NCBI GenBank assembly: GCA_014763615.1
Contig: JACXVB010000003.1
Span: forward strand, 62,001-126,000
Direction: 5' to 3'
Source: Sphingobacteriales bacterium
Lineage (GTDB): Bacteria; Bacteroidota; Bacteroidia; Sphingobacteriales; Sphingobacteriaceae
DNA: 64,000 bases
Part shown: piece after piece, positions 35,993 through 44,440 of the stretch
Layout: each line of letters starts with the position of its first letter
How positions within the stretch are numbered: position 1 is the first letter of the stretch
Translations under genes and position numbers: made by a program
The notes under the pieces: model-generated
Database searches by the model: none
What the model saw: the letters and a program-made list of their open reading frames with translations, nothing else
Told to the model about the DNA's origin: nothing

Positions 35993-38356
35993 TTGAAAAA
36001 GCTATTGATTACGATTTTTATCGCAACACTTTGCCCTATTTATCTTTGGGCACAATCTACACTTACAGGAAAAGTGATAGATGCTTACAACCAACAAATT
36101 TTAGCCGGAGCTAATCTGAGTTTAGAAAACACCGTTAGCACGCAAACCAATTCAAAAGGCGAGTTTATTTTTAAAAACTTAAAAAACGGAAATTATCAGC
36201 TAAAAATCACTTTTTTAGGTTACCAATCTAAAACTTTGAGCCTCCAAATCTCTGGAAACCAAGACCTCACCATTACGCTAAAGAAGCTTAATTTATTATC
36301 AGATGAAGTGGTGGTGAGTGCCACCAGAGCTTCTGCAAATTCTGCTACCACATTTAAAAATTTATCAAAAGAAGACTTGGCTAAAAACAATTATGGGCAA
36401 GATCTTCCTTATTTGCTAGATCAAACACCGGGTGTGGTTACTTATTCTGATGCGGGTGCAGGAGTGGGCTATACCGGAATCCGGATTCGTGGCTCAGACC
36501 CTACTCGTGTAAACGTAACCATCAACGGCATTCCTTATAATGATACTGAAAGTCAGGGAACTTATTGGGTAGATTTACCCGACTTTGTTTCTTCGGTTGA
36601 TAACATTCAAATTCAAAGAGGAGTAGGAACTTCTACAAACGGTGCTGGGGCTTTCGGTGGAAGTTTAAACATCCAAACCACTACTTTAGCAGATTCTGCT
36701 TATGGCGAATTAAACAACTCCGCAGGTTCTTACGGAACCTTAAAAAACACCATTAAACTAGGAACTGGCTTAATGAATGGGAAATGGAGTTTTGATGGAA
36801 GATTATCTAGAATTGTTTCTGATGGTTATATCGATAGAGCTTCATCCAACCTAAAATCCTACTTTTTATCGGGTGCTTATTATGGCAAAAATAGTTTGTT
36901 ACGCTTAAATGTATTCACAGGAAATGAGAAAACTTATCAAGCTTGGAACGGTGTACCACAAGATAAGTTAGCTACTGACAGAACTTATAATCAATTTACA
37001 TATAACAACCAAACGGATAATTATCAGCAAGATCATTATCAATTATTGTATTCCAAAAGCTTTTCCCCGAGCTTCTCCTTTAATGGTGCTTTACATTACA
37101 CCAAAGGAAAGGGTTACTATGAAGAATATAAAAAAGATCAGGCTTTCGCCGATTATAATTTGAATAATTTGATTATTGGTACTGATACTTTAAGTAACAC
37201 TAATTTGGTAAGAAGACTTTGGTTAAAAAATGATTTTTACGGTTTAACTTACGCTTTTGATTATCATCCTGATGCCAAATTTGATTTCACTTTAGGTGGT
37301 GCTTATAACGAATATAGCGGCGACCATTACGGACAAGTGATTTGGGCTCAATACGCCTCAAACAGCACCATCGATGGCAATTATTATTTCGATAATGGTT
37401 TTAAAACCGATTTCAACATCTTCGGAAAAGCCACTTATCATTTGTCAAAACTAGCTCTTTTTGCTGATTTACAGTACAGAACTTTAGGATATAAATTTTT
37501 AGGTTTTGATAGAAATAAGAACAATGTTACCCAACATGCAGATTTGAATTTCTTTAATCCAAAATTAGGATTCACCTATTTCATCAATCCTGAAAGTAAT
37601 TTCTACGCCTCATTTTCGGTAGCACATAAAGAACCCAATCGTGATGATTACACCCAATCCACACCAGAAAGTCGCCCACTTCCGGAAGTTTTAAATGATG
37701 TAGAAGCGGGTTATCGCTTCAGCGGAAAAGTAATTTCTGGTGGTATCAACTTTTATTCTATGATGTACAAAAACCAATTGGTTTTAACCGGTCAGATCAA
37801 TGATGTGGGTGCTTATATCCGTTCCAATGTTCCAGATAGTTATAGAAATGGGGTTGAATTGGATGCTCAAGCTCATCTTAGCAAAAAGATAAACTGGGCT
37901 TTAACTGCGGCTTTCAGCCAAAATAAGGTGAAAAATTTTGTAGAATATTTGGATGATTATGACAATGGCGGACAAGTAGTTAATCATTATACTAAAACAG
38001 ATTTAGCTTTTTCTCCAAATTTTGTAGGCTCAAGTACCATTAGTTTTAAGCCTTTTTCTAGAGCAGAAATTGCTTTTATTAGCAAATATGTGAGCAAGCA
38101 ATATTTGGATAATACCTCTAACGAAGCCAGAAAATTAGATGCTTTCTTTGTGAATAATCTGCGTTTAAGCTACGATTTGAAATTAAAAGGAGTGAAAAGT
38201 TTAGGTTTTGGATTGCTCATCAATAATATTTTCAACGAATTGTACGCCAGCAACGGTTACACATTTAGTTATATCTACGGTGGCCCACAAACCGAGAATT
38301 ATTATTACCCACAAGCAGAAACCAATTTTTTAGCTTCTATTAATTTGAAGTTTTAA
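35993..38356 (+). CDS. TonB-dependent receptor, riboswitch-controlled; probable thiamine uptake
   Basis: A 787-residue outer-membrane receptor with a signal peptide (to about residue 21, LWAQ), a carboxypeptidase-regulatory domain (about 22-100), a plug with 'PGVVTYSDAGAGVGYTGIRIRGSDPTRVNVTINGIPYND' and a barrel ending in Phe. The plug sequence matches the iron/vitamin (FecA/BtuB-like) class, not a SusC class. A TPP riboswitch directly upstream shows that it serves thiamine or a thiamine phosphate; genome comparisons of the Bacteroidota have named such receptors as thiamine transporters. The start is TTG at 35993. A hairpin terminator follows. Confidence 0.88.
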   Translation: MKKLLITIFIATLCPIYLWAQSTLTGKVIDAYNQQILAGANLSLENTVSTQTNSKGEFIFKNLKNGNYQLKITFLGYQSKTLSLQISGNQDLTITLKKLNLLSDEVVVSATRASANSATTFKNLSKEDLAKNNYGQDLPYLLDQTPGVVTYSDAGAGVGYTGIRIRGSDPTRVNVTINGIPYNDTESQGTYWVDLPDFVSSVDNIQIQRGVGTSTNGAGAFGGSLNIQTTTLADSAYGELNNSAGSYGTLKNTIKLGTGLMNGKWSFDGRLSRIVSDGYIDRASSNLKSYFLSGAYYGKNSLLRLNVFTGNEKTYQAWNGVPQDKLATDRTYNQFTYNNQTDNYQQDHYQLLYSKSFSPSFSFNGALHYTKGKGYYEEYKKDQAFADYNLNNLIIGTDTLSNTNLVRRLWLKNDFYGLTYAFDYHPDAKFDFTLGGAYNEYSGDHYGQVIWAQYASNSTIDGNYYFDNGFKTDFNIFGKATYHLSKLALFADLQYRTLGYKFLGFDRNKNNVTQHADLNFFNPKLGFTYFINPESNFYASFSVAHKEPNRDDYTQSTPESRPLPEVLNDVEAGYRFSGKVISGGINFYSMMYKNQLVLTGQINDVGAYIRSNVPDSYRNGVELDAQAHLSKKINWALTAAFSQNKVKNFVEYLDDYDNGGQVVNHYTKTDLAFSPNFVGSSTISFKPFSRAEIAFISKYVSKQYLDNTSNEARKLDAFFVNNLRLSYDLKLKGVKSLGFGLLINNIFNELYASNGYTFSYIYGGPQTENYYYPQAETNFLASINLKF

Positions 38357-38368
38357 ATCATCTAGCGG

Positions 38369-38402
38369 CCCTCCAACAGTAAATTACTATTGGAGGGTTT
38401 TT
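38369..38402 (+). terminator. Terminator after the thiamine-type TonB receptor
   Basis: CCCTCCAA and TTGGAGGG form an 8-bp stem, extended by AGT/ACT pairs in the loop, with a T5 tail starting at 38398. Confidence 0.8.
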
Positions 38403-38500
38403 CAATGTTAAATAAAGTTTTCTTTTTTGTAATATTTTAAGCGAAAACCCCTGTTAAAAAGATTAAAGCTTAACTTTACTTTGTTCAAAAAATCTCAAAC

Positions 38501-40171
38501 ATGAAATACTTTAAATATTTAATATGTGCTGTTGCATTAGTACCCATGATGGCTTCAGCACAAAATCCAACTAAAACTCCTGTTTTAACCAGTCAAATTA
38601 CATCTTCACCTGCCCGACCAAAATTAGTGGTAGGAATTGTGATTGACCAAATGCGTTGGGATTACCTTTATCGCTATGCAAACAGATATGGTACCGGTGG
38701 ATTTAATAGATTATTAAAAGAAGGTTTCACCTGCGAAAACACCCAGATTCCATACGTACCCACAGTAACAGCCGCCGGCCATACAGGAATTTATACAGGT
38801 TCTGTTCCTTCCCTCACTGGAATTGCGGGTAATGATTTTATCATCCAAGCTACCGGGGAACCCTTATACTGTACTGAAGATCACTCCGTAAAAACAGTAG
38901 GAAGTACTTCTAAAGCTGGCGAAATGTCTCCCAATAATTTAAAAGTAACCACCATTACAGATGAGTTAAAACTGGCAACAAATTTCCGCTCTAAAGTTAT
39001 CGGGATTGCGCTGAAAGATCGCGGTGGAATTTTGCCTGCTGGCCATGCAGCTAACGCAGCTTATTGGTTTGATGATGCTGGTGGAAATTGGATTACCAGT
39101 ACCTACTACATGAATCAATTACCTACTTGGGTAAACAATTTCAACAATCAGAAATTAGCCGAAAAGTACATCAAACAGAACTGGAACACGCTTTATCCTC
39201 TCAACACTTATGTACAAAGTACAGCCGATGATAATGCTTATGAAGGAAAAATGAAAGGAGAAACGGCTCCGATTTTCCCTCATGAGACCTCAAAAATGAT
39301 GAATGGCTCTTTTGGGATCATCAGAAATACCCCTTTTGGAAATTCCATTACTTTAGATTTTGCAAAAGATGCCTTAATCAATGAAAAACTAGGCAAAGGA
39401 AATCAAACCGATTTCTTAGCTATCAGCTTATCTTCAACAGATTACGTTGGGCATCAATATGGCGTAAATGCCATAGAAACTGAAGACACTTATTTAAGAT
39501 TAGATAAAGATCTAGCTAAATTTTTCAATACGTTGGACGCGACTGTTGGTAAAGGAAATTACACTGTCTTCTTATCCGCAGATCACGGAGCTGCACATAA
39601 TCCAGGTTTCTTAAACGACCATAAAATTCCAGCCGGTTTATGGAATGGAAAAGAAATCCTAAAAAACCTAAACGCCTTATTGGCTCAAAAATTTGGTCAG
39701 GAGAACCTGATTTTAAATTTTGAGAATTATCAGGTCAATTTTAATAATCCTTTGATTGAGAAATCAAACATCAACATGGAAGAATTAAAGGCTTTCTGTA
39801 TCGATTATTTAAAGAAACAAGAAGGTGTTGCCCATGCAATAGATATGGAAAAAACATCCATCGCTTCTCTGCCTGATGCATTAAAAACCAGAGTTATCAA
39901 TGGTTATAATAGAGAAAGAAGCGGTGCCATTCAAATTTTGCTAGATCCAGCTTGGTTCCAAGGTTACGGAAAAACAGGGACTACACATGGCACTTGGAAC
40001 CCCTATGACACACATATTCCATTAGTTTTCATGGGTTGGGGCATCAAACATGGCAGTCTAAATCGTCCAACAAGTATGGCTGATATTGCTCCAACTATTG
40101 CCGCCTTACTACACATTCAAGAGCCCAACGGAAATATTGGTGAACCGATAGAAGAAGTATTAAAGAAATAA
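38501..40171 (+). CDS. PafA-type alkaline phosphatase
   Basis: A 556-residue periplasmic phosphatase with a signal peptide (residues 1-20, ending ASA). It belongs to the alkaline phosphatase superfamily: metal-binding Asp in VGIVIDQMRWDY, the nucleophile Thr in the VPTVTAAGHT segment (residues 86-95), 'GIAGND' and a KxR pair at 172/174 (LKDRGG) in the position of the active-site Lys and Arg of PafA, then 'STDYVGHQYG' and 'FLSADHGAAH'. PafA is a broad phosphomonoesterase active without phosphate-dependent control. It sits 330 bases before thiE and behind the riboswitch-controlled receptor. Confidence 0.92.
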   Translation: MKYFKYLICAVALVPMMASAQNPTKTPVLTSQITSSPARPKLVVGIVIDQMRWDYLYRYANRYGTGGFNRLLKEGFTCENTQIPYVPTVTAAGHTGIYTGSVPSLTGIAGNDFIIQATGEPLYCTEDHSVKTVGSTSKAGEMSPNNLKVTTITDELKLATNFRSKVIGIALKDRGGILPAGHAANAAYWFDDAGGNWITSTYYMNQLPTWVNNFNNQKLAEKYIKQNWNTLYPLNTYVQSTADDNAYEGKMKGETAPIFPHETSKMMNGSFGIIRNTPFGNSITLDFAKDALINEKLGKGNQTDFLAISLSSTDYVGHQYGVNAIETEDTYLRLDKDLAKFFNTLDATVGKGNYTVFLSADHGAAHNPGFLNDHKIPAGLWNGKEILKNLNALLAQKFGQENLILNFENYQVNFNNPLIEKSNINMEELKAFCIDYLKKQEGVAHAIDMEKTSIASLPDALKTRVINGYNRERSGAIQILLDPAWFQGYGKTGTTHGTWNPYDTHIPLVFMGWGIKHGSLNRPTSMADIAPTIAALLHIQEPNGNIGEPIEEVLKK

Positions 40172-40184
40172 ATAACGAAGTAAA

Positions 40185-40312
40185 ATGATTAAGGCGTTTT
40201 CACACGCTATCCGCTCATACCTGCCTACCGGACAGGAAGGCTGCTCAAGGCATTAGCCACAAGCTGGTATCCTTGCCAGTCAGGTAGGTGCTGCTATCGT
40301 TAACGCAAAATT
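40185..40312. repeat. REP-like imperfect palindrome
   Basis: A GC-richer block in an AT-rich gap with two long arms: the left, near 40217-40240 (ACCTGCCTACCGGACAGG), pairs imperfectly with the right, near 40272-40291 (AGTCAGGTAGGT). The flanks ACGCTATCCGCT and CTGCTATCGTTAACGC give the look of the interspersed palindromes seen in many Bacteroidota genomes. No second copy was seen in the window. Confidence 0.55.
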
Positions 40313-40325
40313 AAAACACAAATAA

Positions 40326-40958
40326 TTGAAAAAATTTATTTCAAAACTACATTATCTCACTCAGGATTTAGAGAATAGAAGTCATCTAGAACAGGTAGAA
40401 ATCGCTTGCGAAGCTGGATGCAAATGGATTCAATATCGCTGTTTAAGCAAATCAGACAAGGAAATGCTGGCAGAACTCCATGAAATTGCTGCAGTTTGCG
40501 ATGATTGGGGAACAACACTTTTAGTTACCAACCATTGGCATCTTTTACCTTTGGCAGATATACAGGGTGTACATATCGAAGACATGGATGCTGATTTGAA
40601 TAGCATCAGGACAAATATTGGTGATGATAAGATTTTAGGCGCTTCGGCTACTGATTATCCTCAAATTGTAAAACACATTAAAAACGGCGTAGATTATATC
40701 GGCTGTGGACCATTTGCACATACCGATACAAAACCTAATAACCATCAACACTGGGGTATTGATGGTTATCAAACTGTAGTGAAAGATTTAGAAAAAGACC
40801 AACTTTCAATTCCGCTAATTGCAGCCGGAGGAGTAAATTTAGCATCGGTTAAAGATTTAATGGAAACAGGCATTCACGGAATTGCAGTTTCTGCAGCAAT
40901 TAATCAATCGGAAAATCCCTCAGCTGCTTATAAATCTTTCCATCAATTATTGTTTTAG
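40326..40958 (+). CDS. thiE: Thiamine phosphate synthase
   Basis: A 210-residue TIM-barrel enzyme that joins HMP-pyrophosphate and the thiazole phosphate to give TMP. Seen in order: 'KFISKLHYLTQD', 'GCKWIQYRCL' (the usual Q-R-K substrate region is altered to Q-Y-R), LVTNHWHLLPLADIQGVHI, ASATDYPQI, GCGPFAHTDTKPNNH (the P-loop-like phosphate site, GPI/FPTxTK in most) and IPLIAAGGV. A TTG start at 40326 is used. It is followed by a degenerate thiamine pyrophosphokinase-like gene, and no other thi gene is in view. Confidence 0.9.
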   Translation: MKKFISKLHYLTQDLENRSHLEQVEIACEAGCKWIQYRCLSKSDKEMLAELHEIAAVCDDWGTTLLVTNHWHLLPLADIQGVHIEDMDADLNSIRTNIGDDKILGASATDYPQIVKHIKNGVDYIGCGPFAHTDTKPNNHQHWGIDGYQTVVKDLEKDQLSIPLIAAGGVNLASVKDLMETGIHGIAVSAAINQSENPSAAYKSFHQLLF

Positions 40959-40968
40959 TCTATATCCA

Positions 40969-41544
40969 ATGTCAAGTCATCATATCGTAAGGGAAAAACA
41001 AGAGCCCGCTTTGGTAATTCTTTCTCTTTACCAGTTTGATGAAGAATATTTAGGGCAGTTATTAGAATGGTCTCCAACTGTTTTGGTTTCCTCAAGAATT
41101 ATAGATGAGGTAGATTCTCTAGGTATAAAAATAGACCTCATTATTAGTGATAATAAAAATTATACATCCAATCAGGAACATGTGAAAATTATTCACTCTA
41201 TGGTGGATGAATTAGAAGATGCTTTAAAATACTTAGTAGGCGAGGGCTATCCGGCAGTTAATGTTATTCATCACCATTTTGATGCTAAAGACTATGTTTT
41301 CTACACTGATTTTATTGATTTGGTGGTTTTTTGTGAGGATCAGAAAATCTATCCCATCCAATCTGGCTTTAGCAAATGGAAATCAAAAAACGAGGAGATT
41401 AAAATTCTCTATCCCGAAACGGTTAAAGCGCTTTCTACATCGGGATTAAAAATTCTCGAACATCATCATTATCAAACTTTAAAAGATGGATTTTTTAGTT
41501 TTACCTTTGAGCAACGCTTTATTTTTATTGCCGAACAATTATGA
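40969..41544 (+). CDS. Thiamine pyrophosphokinase-like protein, catalytic motifs degenerate
   Basis: About 191 residues from the ATG at 40969 (the frame extends upstream to 40882, overlapping thiE, but 'MSSHHIV' is the natural start). By eye it has the layout of bacterial TPK: an N-terminal strand PALVILS, then VLVSSRI, IDLIISDNKN where TPK has the D-x-I-I-G-D-x-D-S motif, VDELEDALKYL where TPK has D-x-D-Q-T-x, and a C-terminal strand set FFSFTFEQRFIFIAEQL. The second acidic residue and the Ser of the first motif are lost. It follows thiE by 10 bases and overlaps the GNAT gene by four. I cannot exclude an unrelated fold. Confidence 0.5.
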   Translation: MSSHHIVREKQEPALVILSLYQFDEEYLGQLLEWSPTVLVSSRIIDEVDSLGIKIDLIISDNKNYTSNQEHVKIIHSMVDELEDALKYLVGEGYPAVNVIHHHFDAKDYVFYTDFIDLVVFCEDQKIYPIQSGFSKWKSKNEEIKILYPETVKALSTSGLKILEHHHYQTLKDGFFSFTFEQRFIFIAEQL

Positions 41545-42032
41545 TTGAGATTAAACCAGCGAAAATTTCAGATATTCCTGTTATTCATCAACTAGCACAC
41601 GAAATTTGGTGGCCAACCTATAAAGATGTTTTATCTGATGAGCAAATTACCTTTATGTTGGATAAAATGTATGCAGAAGATTCCTTAAAACAACAATTTA
41701 ATGATGGAAATACTTTCTTAATTCTTTATGCCAATGACACTCCTAAAGGTTTTGCTGCTTTTTCCGAAACAGATATAGACAAAAACTATAAACTTCAAAA
41801 ACTATATCTACATCCAGATCAACAAGGTAAAGGAGCTGGAAAAAAATTGATAGAATTTGTTGAAAATGAGGTGAAAAAAAGGGGAGGTGAAATTTTAATC
41901 CTCAATGTGAACCGAGGAAATAAAGCTCGTTTTTTTTATGAAAAAATAGGTTATCAAATCATTCAGGAAATAGATATTCCATACTTTCAGTTTATCATGG
42001 ATGATTATGTGATGAGCAAATCTCTAGTTTAA
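41541..42032 (+). CDS. GNAT family N-acetyltransferase
   Basis: A 163-residue acetyltransferase. Motif A, LYLHPDQQGKGAGKKLIEFVE (the acetyl-CoA pyrophosphate loop Q-x-x-G-x-G/A), is at about residues 92-112, and the motif B region has 'ILNVNRGNKARFFYEKIGYQI'. N-terminal 'MIEIKPAKISDIPVIHQLA' is typical. Acceptor unknown; amine or antibiotic substrates are possible but not indicated. Starts inside the preceding gene by four bases and converges with the FAD oxidoreductase (four-base overlap). Confidence 0.9.
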   Translation: MIEIKPAKISDIPVIHQLAHEIWWPTYKDVLSDEQITFMLDKMYAEDSLKQQFNDGNTFLILYANDTPKGFAAFSETDIDKNYKLQKLYLHPDQQGKGAGKKLIEFVENEVKKRGGEILILNVNRGNKARFFYEKIGYQIIQEIDIPYFQFIMDDYVMSKSLV

Positions 42033-43168
42033 ATATCGTTTAACACTAATTCAGCTACCTCTTTTCCTGTTAAACTGCCCAAGGCCACTCCCATTCCATT
42101 ACATTTTGCTGCTAAATAAATGCTATCGTCAATTTTTATGATGAGTGGTGCTAAATCTTCTCCAAATCCCATGATACCGCTCCATCTATAATCAATTCTT
42201 ATGTTTTTATGAGGATATATTACTTCTGACAATAATAATTCTAATCTTTCCTGAACAGGTTGTGTGATTTCTAAATCAAAACTTTCTTCCGCTTTAAAAT
42301 TCAGATTTCTACCTCCTCCTAAAAGAATTCTTCCATCAATATTTCTGAAATAATAATAACCCTCATCATAATGAAAAGTACCTTTAAACTTTAAATCAGG
42401 GATGGGCTCTGTAACTAAAACTTGTCCTCTACCGGGTAAAATCTCTGCCTCTGGAAGCAATTGAGAAGTAAATGCATTGGTCGCAAATATGACTTTTTTC
42501 GACTTAAAAACCCCAATAGAAGTTCTGATAGAAACCAAATCCTCCCTTTCAAAAGCCTGAACTTCACATTGATTAAAAATTTCAACACCTAAGGATCGAA
42601 CTTTAAGCATCAAAGCTTGCATCATTTTACCGGTATCAATCTGCCCCTCAAAACGATTAAAAATTAAACCTCTTGTTTTCTGGAAACCAAAATCGGTAAT
42701 TTTATCACTAGAATCGGTAAAAATGGCAGGGGCTCCAAAAATAGGTTTTAGCAATTTGTTGAGGTAATGAATTGCTGAAAATGAGGCCTCTTGTATAGCC
42801 TGATCATCTTCTAAAAAGAGCTCATAACCGCCATATTGTTCGTAAGAAATAGCTTGATCTCCCAAATGATTTCGAAGCGTTTTTAATCCTAAAACACGCT
42901 TTTCTACCAAGCGATATACGGTCTCCTCTCCATTAGTTTTAATATCGTTCATCAGTTCAGAAACACTTCCAAAACATGCAAAACCAGCATTTTTAGTGCT
43001 CGCACCCGATGGTAAAATACCTCTTTCTACAATGGCAATTTTTAAACTAGGCTTTTCAATTTTTAAGTGTAAAGCAGCATTTAAACCTACTATACCGCTA
43101 CCAATGATGATGACATCATAGGTGCTAAAAAAAGTTTGTTGTTCCCAATACGAAAAAGTAAGTTGCAT
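42029..43168 (-). CDS. FAD-dependent oxidoreductase (DAO family)
   Basis: A 379-residue flavoprotein. The Rossmann FAD-binding motif VIIGSGIVGLNAAL lies near residues 20-33 after a short N-terminal extension; 'GAFAxxGSVSEL' and C-terminal 'YRWSGIMGFGEDLAPLI' with 'YLAAKCNGMGVALGSLTG' mark the D-amino-acid/glycine oxidase (DAO) family. Substrate not predictable (amine, amino acid or 2-hydroxyacid). Monocistronic; divergent from the zinc peptidase gene. Confidence 0.88.
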   Translation of the reverse strand: MQLTFSYWEQQTFFSTYDVIIIGSGIVGLNAALHLKIEKPSLKIAIVERGILPSGASTKNAGFACFGSVSELMNDIKTNGEETVYRLVEKRVLGLKTLRNHLGDQAISYEQYGGYELFLEDDQAIQEASFSAIHYLNKLLKPIFGAPAIFTDSSDKITDFGFQKTRGLIFNRFEGQIDTGKMMQALMLKVRSLGVEIFNQCEVQAFEREDLVSIRTSIGVFKSKKVIFATNAFTSQLLPEAEILPGRGQVLVTEPIPDLKFKGTFHYDEGYYYFRNIDGRILLGGGRNLNFKAEESFDLEITQPVQERLELLLSEVIYPHKNIRIDYRWSGIMGFGEDLAPLIIKIDDSIYLAAKCNGMGVALGSLTGKEVAELVLNDI

Positions 43169-43247
43169 CTTTTAAAGGTAAATTATTTGAATCAAATTTT
43201 TAAAAGGAATACTTTTTGATGATATTTATTTAATTAAAATTTAGGAA

Positions 43248-43934
43248 ATGTATATAACACTATTTATAGCTATTGCGATCATCAGTTTTGGGGTACAATG
43301 GCGCTTTAAAAGTAAATTTAAAAAATATTCAGAGCTAGCAATTAGCTCTGGATTAAGTGGTGCGGAAGTAGCTCAAAGAATGCTTCAAGATCATGGTATT
43401 TATGATGTAGAGATTATCTCTGTGGATGGTCCTCTAACTGATCATTATAATCCAGAAAACAAAACAGTTAATCTCTCTCCAGACGTTTATCATGGAAGAA
43501 GTATAGCGGCTGCCGCGGTTGCAGCACATGAGTGTGGACACGCTGTACAACACGCCAAAGCTTATGCTTGGCTACAATTCAGATCCTCTATGGTACCAAT
43601 GGTTAATGTTGCCTCTAACTTAGTGCAATGGACATTAATGATTGGTTTTTTCTTATTCGTGTTTTCAAAAATCACCATCATTTTAGCCATTGGTGTGGGT
43701 GCTTTAGCTATTTTAACTTTCTTTAGCTTTGTTACTTTACCTGTCGAATTTGATGCCAGCAGAAGAGCTTTAGCTTGGTTGCAAACCAATAGAGGAATCA
43801 TGCAAACCAGTATAGAGAATGATCAAGCAAAAGACGCTTTATGGTGGGCTGCTATGACTTATGTTGTTGCCGCTTTAGCCTCGTTAGCAACTTTAGTATA
43901 TTATGCCATGATGCTCTTTGGCAGAAGAGATTAA
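43248..43934 (+). CDS. YugP-type zinc metallopeptidase
   Basis: A 228-residue membrane-bound peptidase of the neutral zinc metallopeptidase (DUF/YugP) family. N-terminal anchor helix (residues 1-18), zinc motif HECGH at residues 94-98 followed by AVQHA, two more transmembrane segments around 125-145 and 150-165, then 'PVEFDASRRAL' (with the third ligand likely in EFDAS) and a C-terminal helix. Physiological substrate unknown. It has a strong terminator. Confidence 0.9.
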   Translation: MYITLFIAIAIISFGVQWRFKSKFKKYSELAISSGLSGAEVAQRMLQDHGIYDVEIISVDGPLTDHYNPENKTVNLSPDVYHGRSIAAAAVAAHECGHAVQHAKAYAWLQFRSSMVPMVNVASNLVQWTLMIGFFLFVFSKITIILAIGVGALAILTFFSFVTLPVEFDASRRALAWLQTNRGIMQTSIENDQAKDALWWAAMTYVVAALASLATLVYYAMMLFGRRD

Positions 43935-43950
43935 AGATAAATGAAAAAAG

Positions 43951-43985
43951 AAAAAGGCTCGAGAAGAATTTCTCGAGCCTTTTTT
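43951..43985. terminator. Bidirectional terminator after the zinc peptidase gene
   Basis: A perfect 15-bp stem (AAAAAGGCTCGAGAA and its complement) with a 5-base loop and T tract between the convergent zinc peptidase and apaG genes. Confidence 0.9.
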
Positions 43986-44003
43986 GTATCAGAATGTACG
44001 TTT

Positions 44004-44390
44004 TTAATTCAATTTAAACGGAGCAATCAATGCAAATTGAGGGATTTTAACTTCAATTAGCTCATTATCCACCAATCTTTTCATTTGGTAAGTTCCTTGC
44101 ATATTGCCTATATCGGTTTTTAGATTGCAACCAGAAACATATTCATGATGCTGACCAGGCTGTATAATCGGCTGTAAGCCAACTACGCCTTCGCCTTCTA
44201 CTTCTCTTTTAGAACCATTAGAATCAAAAATAATCCAATGCCTGCGTAAAAGTTGCACACTATAATCACTCAGGTTCTCAATCTGGATTTTATACGCAAA
44301 CATAAAATGCTCGTTAGCAGGATTAGAATACTCCGGCTGGTAGGTGGTTTCTACAGAAACTTTCACTCCTTCAGTAATTTGAGCTACCAT
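44004..44390 (-). CDS. apaG: ApaG domain protein
   Basis: A 128-residue protein with the ApaG (fibronectin-III-like) fold. The signatures are VSVETTYQPEYSNPA, 'FAYKIQIENLSDYSVQLLRRHWIIFD', 'GVVGLQPIIQPGQHHEYVSGC' and 'GNMQGTYQM'. Described as a Co2+/Mg2+ efflux-associated or oligophosphate-binding protein; the mechanism is uncertain. It is a single gene downstream of dus with a 50-base gap. Confidence 0.94.
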   Translation of the reverse strand: MVAQITEGVKVSVETTYQPEYSNPANEHFMFAYKIQIENLSDYSVQLLRRHWIIFDSNGSKREVEGEGVVGLQPIIQPGQHHEYVSGCNLKTDIGNMQGTYQMKRLVDNELIEVKIPQFALIAPFKLN

Positions 44391-44440
44391 GTTTTTAATT
44401 TTTTTCTTAATTTATTAGAATAATTTTAAAATCGCAAACT

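Noticed and set aside
40882-40968. Upstream extension of the TPK-like frame
   Set aside because: It overlaps thiE, is Leu/Ile/Asn-rich without family similarity, and an ATG at 40969 fits the family start.
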